A program made the translations under genes and the position numbers. Shown one piece after another: positions 46,428 to 55,847 of a stretch of DNA of 64,000 bases. Origin of the DNA: Sulfuricurvum sp. (GTDB lineage: Bacteria > Campylobacterota > Campylobacteria > Campylobacterales > Sulfurimonadaceae); the NCBI RefSeq assembly GCF_028713855.1, contig NZ_JAQTNN010000012.1, positions 1 through 64,000 of the forward strand, given 5' to 3'. A model generated the notes under the pieces. It saw only the letters and a list, made by a program, of their open reading frames with translations. It did not search any database and had not been told where the DNA came from. Every line of letters begins with the position of its first letter. Within the stretch, counting starts at the first letter, position 1.

Positions 46428-47892
46428 ACTCAAAATACTGATTGCCGCTTCGGAGGTTGTCCCTTTCGCTAAAACAGGAGGTTTGGCCGATGTCGCAGGA
46501 GCATTGCCCAAAGCGCTTCGTGCACTGGGACATGACGTTCGGGTGGTTATGCCGCGCTATTATGTCGTGGATCGTGAAAAATACGGCTTAACCATGTTAG
46601 AGGGAGGACTCGGAGTCCCAATGGGAGTGATGGGAGAGATGTGGGGAAGTGTTTATGCAGGGACCCTTCCGGATTGTGATGTACCTATTTATTTTATTGA
46701 GCACGAAGCATATTTCGGACGTATGGGGCTGTATGATGAGAATGGAAAGGGCTACGACGACAATGATAACCGCTTTGTCTTTTTCTCGCGTGCCGTGATG
46801 CAGCTGGCCAAAAAACTCCATTTTCATCCTGATGTGATCCATGCGAACGATTGGCATACTGCCGCTATCCCTGTGATGCTCAATACGCACTATGCCTATG
46901 ATCCAACCTTCGCCCATACGGGCTCATTGCTCACTATCCACAACCTGCAGCATCAAGGGAAGTTTTACAAAGGGCTAATGGACGTTTTGGGTATCGGATG
47001 GGAACATTATTTCGAGCTTGAAGAACACGGAAGGGTCAATCTCCTCAAAGGGGGGCTTATCCATGCCGATGCGATCAGTACCGTAAGCTCAAAGTATGCC
47101 CAAGAGATACGGACGCATGATTTTGGATGGGGATTGGACGGTTTGATTGATATTAACTCATATAAATTACATGGAATCCTCAACGGAGTCGATTATGACG
47201 AATGGAGTCCCTCCGTTGACAGATTGATCTCCCATACCTTTGACAGTGATGATATGAGCGGTAAAGGGGTTTGTAAAAGCGCGCTTCAGCAGACTTTTAA
47301 TCTTCCACAAAGAGCCGAAGTTCCTCTTATCGGACTTGTTGGGCGCTTAGCGGAGCAAAAAGGTATAGACCTGATAGCAACGTCTATCCATAGACTTTTG
47401 GAGATGGATATCCAAATCGTGATGCTCGGAGCAGGGGAAAAATGGGCAGAGCACTATTTTAGTGATATCGCTCGTATGTATCCTGATAAATTCGGCTGTT
47501 TTATCGGCTATCGCAACGACCTCGCCCACCAAATCGAAGCGGGAAGCGATCTGTTTTTGATGCCCTCACTTTTTGAGCCATGCGGGTTAAACCAAATTTA
47601 CTCACTGCGCTACGGAACACTTCCGATCGTTCGTGCGACGGGAGGACTGGATGATACGATTGAAAACTATCATAATGACGGAGAACACGGAACGGGGTTT
47701 AAATTTTATGATGCATCGCCGGACGCTCTAACCAATACCGTAGGCTGGGCTGTACATACGTGGTACAATGATCCTGACGGGTTTGCACAGATGCGTGCTA
47801 ATGCGATGGCCAAACGGTACGATTGGGAAGTTGCAGCGCGTGAATATGAAGCACTTTACCATCGTATTGTTCACGGGAGAAAAGGGAAATGA
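46420..47892 (+). CDS. glgA: glycogen synthase GlgA, second paralogue
   Basis: A 490-residue GT5 enzyme with the canonical KTGGLADVAGALPKAL loop (about 15-30) and the PSLFEPCGLNQIYSLRYGT donor site. The ATG at 46420 overlaps the end of the glucokinase gene by 8 bases; a TTG or other start 24 bases upstream is unnecessary. It uses ADP-glucose (or UDP-glucose) to extend alpha-1,4-glucan. Coupled by ATGATGA overlap to glgB. Confidence 0.92.
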   Translation: MDKLKILIAASEVVPFAKTGGLADVAGALPKALRALGHDVRVVMPRYYVVDREKYGLTMLEGGLGVPMGVMGEMWGSVYAGTLPDCDVPIYFIEHEAYFGRMGLYDENGKGYDDNDNRFVFFSRAVMQLAKKLHFHPDVIHANDWHTAAIPVMLNTHYAYDPTFAHTGSLLTIHNLQHQGKFYKGLMDVLGIGWEHYFELEEHGRVNLLKGGLIHADAISTVSSKYAQEIRTHDFGWGLDGLIDINSYKLHGILNGVDYDEWSPSVDRLISHTFDSDDMSGKGVCKSALQQTFNLPQRAEVPLIGLVGRLAEQKGIDLIATSIHRLLEMDIQIVMLGAGEKWAEHYFSDIARMYPDKFGCFIGYRNDLAHQIEAGSDLFLMPSLFEPCGLNQIYSLRYGTLPIVRATGGLDDTIENYHNDGEHGTGFKFYDASPDALTNTVGWAVHTWYNDPDGFAQMRANAMAKRYDWEVAAREYEALYHRIVHGRKGK

Positions 47893-49844
47893 TGAAACAT
47901 CCAATGAGCTATGAGGTCTCACGTCTGAGTGAAATGGATATCTACCTCTTTAAGCAAGGAACGCACACAAAGCTCTACGATAAACTCGGTTCTCACGCAA
48001 TGGAATATCAAGGGAATGCGGGGGTCTATTTTGCCGTATGGGCGCCGAATGCGGCGTATGTAAGTGTACGGGGTGATTTTAATGATTACAGTACCGATGC
48101 ACATCCTTTGAAATTGCGCTTAGATGAATCGGGTATTTGGGAAGGGTTTGTTACCGGAGTAGAACAAGGACTTACTTACAAATACCATATCGTCTCAAAA
48201 TTCCATAATATTGTCCATGATAAAAGCGATCCGTTCGGATTTTATGCCGAAGAACCTCCCAAATCAGCATCGCGTGTATGGAACTTAGAGGATTATGGAT
48301 GGGGTGATGGCACATGGATGGCTTCACGTTATCAATATAATGCCCACGATGCACCCATCAGTGTATATGAGATGCATCTAGGGTCATGGCGTAGAAAAGT
48401 AGAGGAAGATAACCGTCCTCTCACATATCGAGAACTTGCTACGGAACTGGTGGACTATTTAAAAGAGATGCATTACACCCATGTCGAGTTTATGCCGCTT
48501 ACCGAATATCCGTTTGACGGATCATGGGGATATCAGGTCGTCGGCTATTTCGCTGCTACGGCACGCTTTGGAACACCGCAGGATCTGATGGTTTTGATCG
48601 ATACCCTTCATCAAAACGGCATCGGGGTCATTATGGACTGGGTTCCGTCGCATTTCGCAGTCGATATGCACGGGTTGATCAACTTCGATGGAACAGCACT
48701 GTATGAACATGATGATCCGCGTCAGGGATACCATCCGGAGTGGGGAAGTATTATCTTTAACTACGGACGAAATGAAGTGCAGTCGTTTCTAATCAGTTCA
48801 GCTATGTTTTGGGTGGAAAAATATCATATAGACGGTATCCGAGTCGATGCGGTTGCTTCCATGCTTTATCTCAATTATGCACGTGAAGAGGGGGAGTGGA
48901 TTCCTAACAAATACGGCGGGGATATTAATCTCGAAGCCGTAGAGTTTTTAAAAAAGCTCAACATCAGTCTGTATGGCGAACACTCCGATATTATGATGAT
49001 TGCCGAAGAGTCGACCGCCTACCCGATGGTGACCCGTCCTGTGGATGTAGGTGGGCTGGGCTTTGGATTCAAATGGAACATGGGATGGATGCACGATTCT
49101 CTCAAATACATGAGCTACGATCCGATTTACCGAGCGCACCATCATCAGCAGCTTACATTTAGCATGTGGTACGGCTTTGATGAAAATTTTATGCTTCCGC
49201 TGAGTCATGATGAGGTTGTTCATATGAAAGGCTCCCTCATCAACAAAATGCCGGGGGATACCAACCAAAAATTTGCCAATCTACGCTCTTTGTACAGCTA
49301 TATGATGGCTCATCCGGGTAAAAAGCTTCTCTTTATGGGGGGTGATATTGCCCAATATGCGGAGTGGAATTTCGAAAAATCACTCGATTGGCATTTGTTG
49401 GAAAATCCATTGCACAAAGGGTTGAACACGATGCTCTCAGATCTCAACCGTCTGTACCGGGAAGAACGTGCGTTACATATGAATGATGTGATGCGTGAAG
49501 GGTTTGAGTGGATTGACGACAGCGATTTCAGTCACAACTGTATCAGCTTTGTCCGAAAAAGCGATAATCCTGAAGAAAATGTGTATGTGATTTGCAATTT
49601 TGCAGACGTGACACGGGAACATTATCGGACGGGTGTCCTTGATGGGGGTAACTACTGTGAGATATTTAATTCCCAATCGTACCTCTATGAGGGGTGGAAT
49701 ATCGGGAATTCGGAAAGCATTGAGGCTATCAAAGAATCGGTGCATGGACGGGAATTTTCGATTACCGTTACCTTGCCTCCGTTAGGGGTTGTCTACTTAA
49801 AACGAAAAACAGCCGATAACGCGGTACAATTATCCACTATATGA
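47889..49844 (+). CDS. glgB: 1,4-alpha-glucan branching enzyme GlgB
   Basis: A 651-residue GH13 enzyme: N-terminal CBM48 domain (VYFAVWAPNAAYVSVRGDFN), TIM barrel with DWVPSHF, the nucleophile Asp in GIRVDAVASMLYL (about 320), the acid/base Glu in IAEESTAYP (about 373) and LSHDEVVH (about 438). It makes alpha-1,6 branches. The start overlaps the glgA stop. Confidence 0.94.
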   Translation: MMKHPMSYEVSRLSEMDIYLFKQGTHTKLYDKLGSHAMEYQGNAGVYFAVWAPNAAYVSVRGDFNDYSTDAHPLKLRLDESGIWEGFVTGVEQGLTYKYHIVSKFHNIVHDKSDPFGFYAEEPPKSASRVWNLEDYGWGDGTWMASRYQYNAHDAPISVYEMHLGSWRRKVEEDNRPLTYRELATELVDYLKEMHYTHVEFMPLTEYPFDGSWGYQVVGYFAATARFGTPQDLMVLIDTLHQNGIGVIMDWVPSHFAVDMHGLINFDGTALYEHDDPRQGYHPEWGSIIFNYGRNEVQSFLISSAMFWVEKYHIDGIRVDAVASMLYLNYAREEGEWIPNKYGGDINLEAVEFLKKLNISLYGEHSDIMMIAEESTAYPMVTRPVDVGGLGFGFKWNMGWMHDSLKYMSYDPIYRAHHHQQLTFSMWYGFDENFMLPLSHDEVVHMKGSLINKMPGDTNQKFANLRSLYSYMMAHPGKKLLFMGGDIAQYAEWNFEKSLDWHLLENPLHKGLNTMLSDLNRLYREERALHMNDVMREGFEWIDDSDFSHNCISFVRKSDNPEENVYVICNFADVTREHYRTGVLDGGNYCEIFNSQSYLYEGWNIGNSESIEAIKESVHGREFSITVTLPPLGVVYLKRKTADNAVQLSTI

Positions 49845-49860
49845 TTATAAAGAAGAAAAT

Positions 49861-51504
49861 ATGATTCTCCACGATTATGAAATAGATCCGAAATACACTA
49901 CCAGTGTTGCTTATTTTTCGATGGAATTTGCTATCCATCAAGCTCTCAAGATTTATTCGGGCGGGTTAGGATTTTTAGCCGGTTCGCATATGCGAAGTGC
50001 TTATGACTTGCGCCAAAATGTAGTGGGAGTAGGCATTTTATGGAGCTTCGGGTATTACGATCAATCACGCCACGAAGACCGGAGTCTGGAAACGGAGTTT
50101 ATCCGAAAACATTACTATTTTCTCGAAGACCTCGGAGTACAGGCTACGGTCAATATTCATTCTCAAGAAGTCCATATCAAAGCGTTTTATTTGCCTTCCA
50201 ATGTCTTTAGCTCTGCTCCGATAATTCTTCTCTCTACCGATATCCCTGAAAATGACTTTTTGGCACGTACTATCACCCATAAACTTTATGATGCAAATGA
50301 AGAGACGCGTATTTCACAAGAGGTCGTATTGGGTATCGGAGGGGTAAAAGTTCTCGAAGCATTGAGACAAAATATCGATATTTATCATATGAATGAAGGG
50401 CACGCTTTGCCGTTGGTGTATGAGTTGTATGCAAAGTATCAGAATATGGATGATGTCAGAAAACGGGTGGCATTTACCACTCACACCCCTGAAGATGCGG
50501 GAAATGAACAGCATAATATTCAGTTACTCCATAAATTCGGTTTTTTTAACGGGTTAGATTTGGAAACCGTCCGTTCGATTATGAAGATGAAAGACGATAG
50601 CAGCTTTAATCTCACCGTAGGGGCGCTACGTTCCTCTAAGATTACCAATGCCGTTTCTAAAATGCACGGTGCGGTTGCTAACCGAATGTGGCAGAATTGC
50701 GAAGGACGTTCCGAAATCATTTATATCACCAATGCCCAAAATCGCCGTTTCTGGACCGATAACGGTATGCTTACCGCGCTGGATGAACACGAAGATTATG
50801 CTCTGATCGGACGTAAAAAACATCTCAAACGCAATCTCTTTAATGTGGTTGCCGATCAGACGGGTAAAATGTTCAATCCTGATATTTTGACGATCGTTTG
50901 GGCTCGCCGTTTTGCCGAATACAAACGTCCTGGCCTGCTCAAACATGATTTTGCACGTTTTAAACGTTTATTGGAATGTACCGAAAATCCTATTCAGGTT
51001 ATTTGGGCAGGCAAGCCGTATCCGTTTGATACCAATGCCGTAAATGGGTTTAACGAACTGATCCATATCAGCCATGGAATCAAAAATATGGCAGTATTGG
51101 TCGGTTATGAACTTGAGCTATCACGTATCCTGAAAAAAGGTTCAGACGTATGGCTCAATACACCGCGTGTGTCGCGCGAAGCAAGCGGTACGAGCGGCAT
51201 GACTGCCAGTATGAACGGTTCGATTCATTTCTCTACCGATGATGGATGGCATCCTGAATTTGCAAAACACGGGATCAACGCGTTTACGATTCCGCCGATC
51301 GATCACAGCACTCCAGTCGAAGTCCAAGACCATGAAGATAACAAAAACCTTATGGATATTTTGGAAAATGAGATCATACCGATGTATTACGACCGTCCCG
51401 AGCAGTGGACACAGATGGTGAAAAATGCGATGAGCGATGTTATTCCTGCATTCGACTCAGGGCGTATGGCGCATGAATATTATGTGAAAATGTATAATCA
51501 TTGA
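49861..51504 (+). CDS. GT35 alpha-glucan phosphorylase-like protein without the PLP lysine
   Basis: A 547-residue protein of the short glucan phosphorylase type. It has the N-terminal AYFSMEFAIHQALKIYSGGLGFLAG, HMNEGHALP, FTTHTPEDAGNEQH and IVWARRFAEYKRP motifs. In the PLP site the family has EASGT-(S/G)-(G/N)-MK, but this protein reads EASGTSGMTASMNGS (440-454), with Thr in place of the Schiff-base Lys. The rest of the site is well kept. It may be a phosphorylase relative that has lost PLP, or a glycosyltransferase. Last gene of the glycogen operon. Confidence 0.82.
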   Translation: MILHDYEIDPKYTTSVAYFSMEFAIHQALKIYSGGLGFLAGSHMRSAYDLRQNVVGVGILWSFGYYDQSRHEDRSLETEFIRKHYYFLEDLGVQATVNIHSQEVHIKAFYLPSNVFSSAPIILLSTDIPENDFLARTITHKLYDANEETRISQEVVLGIGGVKVLEALRQNIDIYHMNEGHALPLVYELYAKYQNMDDVRKRVAFTTHTPEDAGNEQHNIQLLHKFGFFNGLDLETVRSIMKMKDDSSFNLTVGALRSSKITNAVSKMHGAVANRMWQNCEGRSEIIYITNAQNRRFWTDNGMLTALDEHEDYALIGRKKHLKRNLFNVVADQTGKMFNPDILTIVWARRFAEYKRPGLLKHDFARFKRLLECTENPIQVIWAGKPYPFDTNAVNGFNELIHISHGIKNMAVLVGYELELSRILKKGSDVWLNTPRVSREASGTSGMTASMNGSIHFSTDDGWHPEFAKHGINAFTIPPIDHSTPVEVQDHEDNKNLMDILENEIIPMYYDRPEQWTQMVKNAMSDVIPAFDSGRMAHEYYVKMYNH

Positions 51505-51515
51505 TGAAGTTTTTT

Positions 51516-51547
51516 ATTATTTTTGCTATACAATAAGCAAAAATAAT
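51516..51547. terminator. AT-rich dyad after the glycogen operon
   Basis: ATTATTTTTGC (51516-51526) and GCAAAAATAAT (51537-51547) form a perfect 11-base stem with a 10-base loop, 12 bases after the phosphorylase stop and 22 bases before the next gene. It may terminate the operon or act as an operator for the GGDEF gene. Confidence 0.4.
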
Positions 51548-51568
51548 GATGACAAAATCTAAAAGTGA

Positions 51569-52951
51569 GTGTATATGATTAAGATTATAAATAGCGAAGA
51601 GTTTTCCTATTTTTTACGAGTCAATAGAAATGATATCATTAAAAGATGGATGTCTAAAAATGAGGTACAAAATGTACTTCATCGACACTCTTTACCTATT
51701 GTTGACAAAAATACCCATCTTTTTTATGAGTTTTGTGATTGTTTTATCAGCGTTATTGAATGGCGTGCAACGGTTTCAGAATGTCAGATAAAGATCGAAT
51801 TTTTACAACTATTAAATAACTATAACGTAACGACTGCTGATCTTTTTTCATTGATTACTAAATTAAAAAATGCCATAGAAGAGATTATTTTTGAAAATGG
51901 AAATCTCTCATTTTCTTTACAAAGCGAAATTGACTCTCTGACCCTGCAAATGGCCAATGATTTGGCAATAAATTTTGAAATTATTACCAGCAATAATCAA
52001 AATTACAAAAGTGAGAATTCTAACCTTTTGGCCGAATATAAAAAAGCAGTTGATTTAAGCAATATCGTCTCAAAAACGAATCCAAAAGGGGTCATTACTT
52101 ACGTTAATGATAAATTTTGTGAGATATCCGGTTACAGCAGAGACGAACTCGTCGGAAAGCCGCATAATATTATCCGACACCCCGATATGCCCAGAGAAGC
52201 GTTTAAAGATTTGTGGGACACAATCAAAGCCAAAAAGAGTTGGAACGGTGTTGTCACCAATATGAAAAAAAACGGGAGCCAGTATATCGTCGATACGACG
52301 GTTATCCCGATTTTGGACGTTGACGGTGATGTTGTAGAATATATCGCGATACGGCACGACATCACCGAACTCGAAGAGACAAAACAGCAGCTCAAAAACA
52401 TTAACAAAGCCATGAAACATAAGGTTGATGAACTCTATTCCATGACAAATACTTTGGAGCAAAAAGCATACAAAGATAACCTTACCGGTATCAATAACCG
52501 TGAAAATTTCGAAGAGATTTTTGGCCTAGAAATCGGTAATGCCAATCTCAACAATCAGCCCTTGAGCCTCATCATTTTCGATGTTGATAATTTCAAGCTG
52601 GTTAATGACACCTATGGGCATCAAGCCGGTGATATACTGCTCAAAGACTTGGTCAGTTTGATTGAAAATAATATTAAAAACGGAGATATTTTCGCACGAT
52701 GGGGAGGGGAAGAGTTTGTCATCCTAACCCCTTCGACTGAGCTTAACGGTGCGTATAATTTAGCTGAAAATCTACGAAAACTGGTTCAGTCGTATGTATT
52801 TAGGTATGTTGAAAATAATTTGACCCTCAGTTTCGGAATCGCTCAGCTCACTAAAGAAGATACGAAAAAAACTCTTTTTGAAAAAGCAGATACCGCATTG
52901 TACGAAGCTAAAAAGAACGGCAGAAACAGAACGGAGATATATCAAGCGTAA
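51569..52951 (+). CDS. PAS-GGDEF diguanylate cyclase
   Basis: A 460-residue cytoplasmic protein. Residues 1-150 form a mainly helical region of unknown type, about 165-275 an Aer-like PAS domain (KGVITYVNDKFCEISGYSRDELVGKPHNIIRHPDMP), a short coiled coil, then the GGDEF domain with RWGGEEF near residue 380 and DVDNFKLVNDTYGH. Active-site residues are intact, so c-di-GMP synthesis is likely. The inhibitory RxxD site is KNGD and probably weak. The PAS type suggests redox or oxygen sensing. ATG at 51575 is an equally good start. Confidence 0.87.
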   Translation: MYMIKIINSEEFSYFLRVNRNDIIKRWMSKNEVQNVLHRHSLPIVDKNTHLFYEFCDCFISVIEWRATVSECQIKIEFLQLLNNYNVTTADLFSLITKLKNAIEEIIFENGNLSFSLQSEIDSLTLQMANDLAINFEIITSNNQNYKSENSNLLAEYKKAVDLSNIVSKTNPKGVITYVNDKFCEISGYSRDELVGKPHNIIRHPDMPREAFKDLWDTIKAKKSWNGVVTNMKKNGSQYIVDTTVIPILDVDGDVVEYIAIRHDITELEETKQQLKNINKAMKHKVDELYSMTNTLEQKAYKDNLTGINNRENFEEIFGLEIGNANLNNQPLSLIIFDVDNFKLVNDTYGHQAGDILLKDLVSLIENNIKNGDIFARWGGEEFVILTPSTELNGAYNLAENLRKLVQSYVFRYVENNLTLSFGIAQLTKEDTKKTLFEKADTALYEAKKNGRNRTEIYQA

Positions 52952-52963
52952 ATCAATCTTGGG

Positions 52964-54415
52964 TTACTTCCACTGAAAACTCGGATTATAAAGCAGTTTA
53001 TTTTTACGAAAGATCAAATCCATCTGGGTTAAAATCGTATTGAGAATTTTGATCGTCTCTAGGGCGTATTCCCCTTTATTCAGCATAATGCACTCGGCTT
53101 TGTGGGCGAATGCGACGTCGGATATCTCGGCGCGGCTGGGGATGTTCGTTTTCATTTTGTTTTCCAACACCTGAGTGGCTAAAATCACGGGCATGTGCGC
53201 TGCGGTGCAAAGGTCGAGAATCTCCTCTTGCATATACGCCAGATTTTCAAATCCGATCTCGATGGCTAAATCCCCTCGCGCTATCATGACCCCAGAGTTA
53301 CCGTATTCGATAAGGGCTTCGAGGATTCTGGGTAAATTCTCTACCCCTTTTTTAGTTTCAATTTTGGCGACAATCGCGATTTTGCCTTTTTTGCCCAGTA
53401 TGTCCAGTTGTTCGATCAGATCATGAATATCTTCGGGTGTTTGAGTAAAGGATATTCCGATGATGTCAGCGTATTCGCAGATAAATGGAAGTATCTCTTT
53501 ATCATGGTCGCTGATGGCTTGGATATCGATGTTGCTGTCGGGGAAGTTGATCCCTTTTTCGTCTTTGATAGAACTGCCCCCTTTTTTGTGCGTTAAAACA
53601 GAGCAGACGATATCATCTCCATGCATCTCTTCGATTACCATTTCGATTTTACCGTCATCCAAAAAGACTTTGTCGCCGATGGTAACTAAGTATCCGAGAT
53701 TGGCAAGGGTACATCCAACCGTTGCCGCATATTTTTTTGATTTTTTATCCGTGTGAAGGTAATCGGATGTACGAATCAGCACTTTGTCCCCATAATTGAC
53801 TTTTATTGTTTTAACTTTATCGGATGATTTTTTACGTTTAATCAGCGATGTCCTGATTTTAGGGCCGGCTAGATCGACATAGATCCTCAAATCTTTACCG
53901 CCGGATTGCCGTTCCAGATTAATTGCTCTAGCCATATCATTCCAAATTTCTATCGAGTCATGAGCCGTATTGATCCGAAAGAGATGAACTCCCTCATGGG
54001 CGAGATTGCTAAACCAAAATTCATCATCCGCGTAGTCGGAGGGGACGGTGATCATGATTTTTGTTTTGTCGTTTGAGGTGGAAAAAATTTCGCTGTTCTT
54101 ATCCATTATGGCGTGAGACTCTTCATAACTTAATAACGCTTTTTGGACTGAGGATTTTTTGTGAAGAACATGGGCGAGCATATCTATGGCGACATTGATA
54201 CTCGCTTCGATATGAGCCTGAGAACGCCCGAACGAGGAAAGTCCCACTTTCGTCAAATCATCTTGCAAACGGGAATAATCGTGTTTGCGAAGGTTGAGAT
54301 ATTGTTTCATGTTGAGCAAAGAGACATTGGTTATATCACTGTCGATGCCGGATGTCATTTTCTCTTTGAGATCCAATAATTTTTCGAGCAGTTCAGTTAA
54401 AAAAGCGTTCTCCAT
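52964..54415 (-). CDS. atypical pyruvate kinase-like protein
   Basis: A 483-residue protein. The first 115 residues are a helical extension not found in standard pyruvate kinases. The barrel begins at KIMITVPSDY and keeps RINTAHDS, VAKIETKKG with the catalytic Lys, MIARGDLAIEIG and ATQVLENKMK...SRAEISDVA. The usual C-terminal domain and the SGETAxGxYP segment are missing (LNKGEYALETI). Metal and phosphoryl-transfer residues seem kept, so kinase activity is possible but allosteric control must differ. It is divergent from pgk. Confidence 0.78.
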   Translation of the reverse strand: MENAFLTELLEKLLDLKEKMTSGIDSDITNVSLLNMKQYLNLRKHDYSRLQDDLTKVGLSSFGRSQAHIEASINVAIDMLAHVLHKKSSVQKALLSYEESHAIMDKNSEIFSTSNDKTKIMITVPSDYADDEFWFSNLAHEGVHLFRINTAHDSIEIWNDMARAINLERQSGGKDLRIYVDLAGPKIRTSLIKRKKSSDKVKTIKVNYGDKVLIRTSDYLHTDKKSKKYAATVGCTLANLGYLVTIGDKVFLDDGKIEMVIEEMHGDDIVCSVLTHKKGGSSIKDEKGINFPDSNIDIQAISDHDKEILPFICEYADIIGISFTQTPEDIHDLIEQLDILGKKGKIAIVAKIETKKGVENLPRILEALIEYGNSGVMIARGDLAIEIGFENLAYMQEEILDLCTAAHMPVILATQVLENKMKTNIPSRAEISDVAFAHKAECIMLNKGEYALETIKILNTILTQMDLIFRKNKLLYNPSFQWK

Positions 54416-54571
54416 CGAACCCTCCGTAATTGTTTAGCACTATTATAATGCTAATAGTACGATAAAAATGTTACAAGTGTTTTTTAGGTGTCGAATGTTA
54501 TGAATTTTGGTGTAATATATGGATAATCGGGATATAAAATGTTCCAGTATGTTTCAAAAAAGAGGGAACCA

Positions 54572-55783
54572 ATGACTAGCAATATTAATATAATGGGTGG
54601 AGTAAAAAGCCTAAAAGATATTGATGTAACCGGAAAAAAAGTTTTGATTCGTGTCGATTTTAATGTTCCTATGGATGCACAGTTCAACATCTCCGATGAC
54701 AGTAGAATACGTGCCGCACTTCCCACAATCAACTATTGTATCGATCATAATGCCTGTTCGATAACGTTGGTGAGTCATTTGGGCCGTCCAAAGGGTGGGT
54801 ATGATGAGCGTTATTCGCTCACACATATCCAAAAAAGGCTGGAGCGGCTGCTCCAAAAACGGGTTGAATTTATCGACGATTTTGAGACGTTGAAAAGAGA
54901 AAATACTCAGTGCTCAATTGAACGTATATTTTTGTTCGAAAATATCCGCTTTTATGAGGGGGAGAAAAAAAATGACCCTGCGTTTTGCAAACAACTCGGC
55001 GATTTGTGTGATGTGTACGTCAACGATGCCTTCGGTACCTCACATCGTCGGGATGCTTCGACGTACGGGATTGCGGATTATGTCGATACCAAAGTAGCCG
55101 GTTTTTTGATGATGCGGGAGATCGAAGCGTTTACCAAAGCGCTTGAAAATCCGATTCATCCGATCGCACTGGTCGTCGGAGGCTCTAAAATCTCTACCAA
55201 AATCACACTGTTGACATCCGTGATGCAAAAAGTGGACAAACTGATCATCGGGGGTGCAATGAGCAACACTTTTTTGCAAGCACTCGGCTATGATATGAAA
55301 GCATCATTAGTTGAAGCCGATTTTGTGGAAACGGCCAAAGCGGTTCTAGCAGAGGCAAAGCAATATAAGGTCAAAGTCTATTTGCCGGTGGATGTGGTCA
55401 TTACCGATTCGATTGAACATCCTATCGATGTAAAAGTGGTTCCGGTTCAGGATGTACTGGATGGGTTTCATGCGGTTGATATCGGCCCTGCAACATTAAA
55501 ACTATTTTCAGAAGCGGTTGAACTTTCCAATACAATTATTTGGAACGGACCGATGGGAATTTATGAGATCAATCAATTTTCAAAAGGGACCTATAAGCTC
55601 GCTACGATCATTAGTGAAAGCTATGCTTATAGTATCGTAGGGGGAGGTGATACCGTCGATGCTGTAGAAAAAGCGGGTGAAAAAGAGAAATTCAGTTTTA
55701 TATCTACCGGTGGTGGGGCAAGTTTGGAGTTGCTGGAGGGGAAAATCCTTCCCGGTTTTGAAAAATTGGATAGAAAGTCATAA
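54572..55783 (+). CDS. pgk: phosphoglycerate kinase
   Basis: A complete PGK with VLIRVDFNVP, the substrate-binding LVSHLGRPKG and NDAFGTSHR, GGAMSNTFLQALG, and the C-terminal nucleotide site GGGDTVDAVE...FISTGGGASLELLEG. It catalyses 1,3-bisphosphoglycerate to 3-phosphoglycerate. The frame reaches 54539; the ATG at 54572 (MTSNINIMGG), or even 54593, fits the family start better. Linked by position to pyruvate kinase and the glycogen genes, as the lower part of the glucose route. Confidence 0.9.
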   Translation: MTSNINIMGGVKSLKDIDVTGKKVLIRVDFNVPMDAQFNISDDSRIRAALPTINYCIDHNACSITLVSHLGRPKGGYDERYSLTHIQKRLERLLQKRVEFIDDFETLKRENTQCSIERIFLFENIRFYEGEKKNDPAFCKQLGDLCDVYVNDAFGTSHRRDASTYGIADYVDTKVAGFLMMREIEAFTKALENPIHPIALVVGGSKISTKITLLTSVMQKVDKLIIGGAMSNTFLQALGYDMKASLVEADFVETAKAVLAEAKQYKVKVYLPVDVVITDSIEHPIDVKVVPVQDVLDGFHAVDIGPATLKLFSEAVELSNTIIWNGPMGIYEINQFSKGTYKLATIISESYAYSIVGGGDTVDAVEKAGEKEKFSFISTGGGASLELLEGKILPGFEKLDRKS

Positions 55784-55847
55784 AAAATCGGTCTGATTTG
55801 TATTTAACTTCGTTGGATATAATCAGATTTTTATTCTTAGGATTTTT

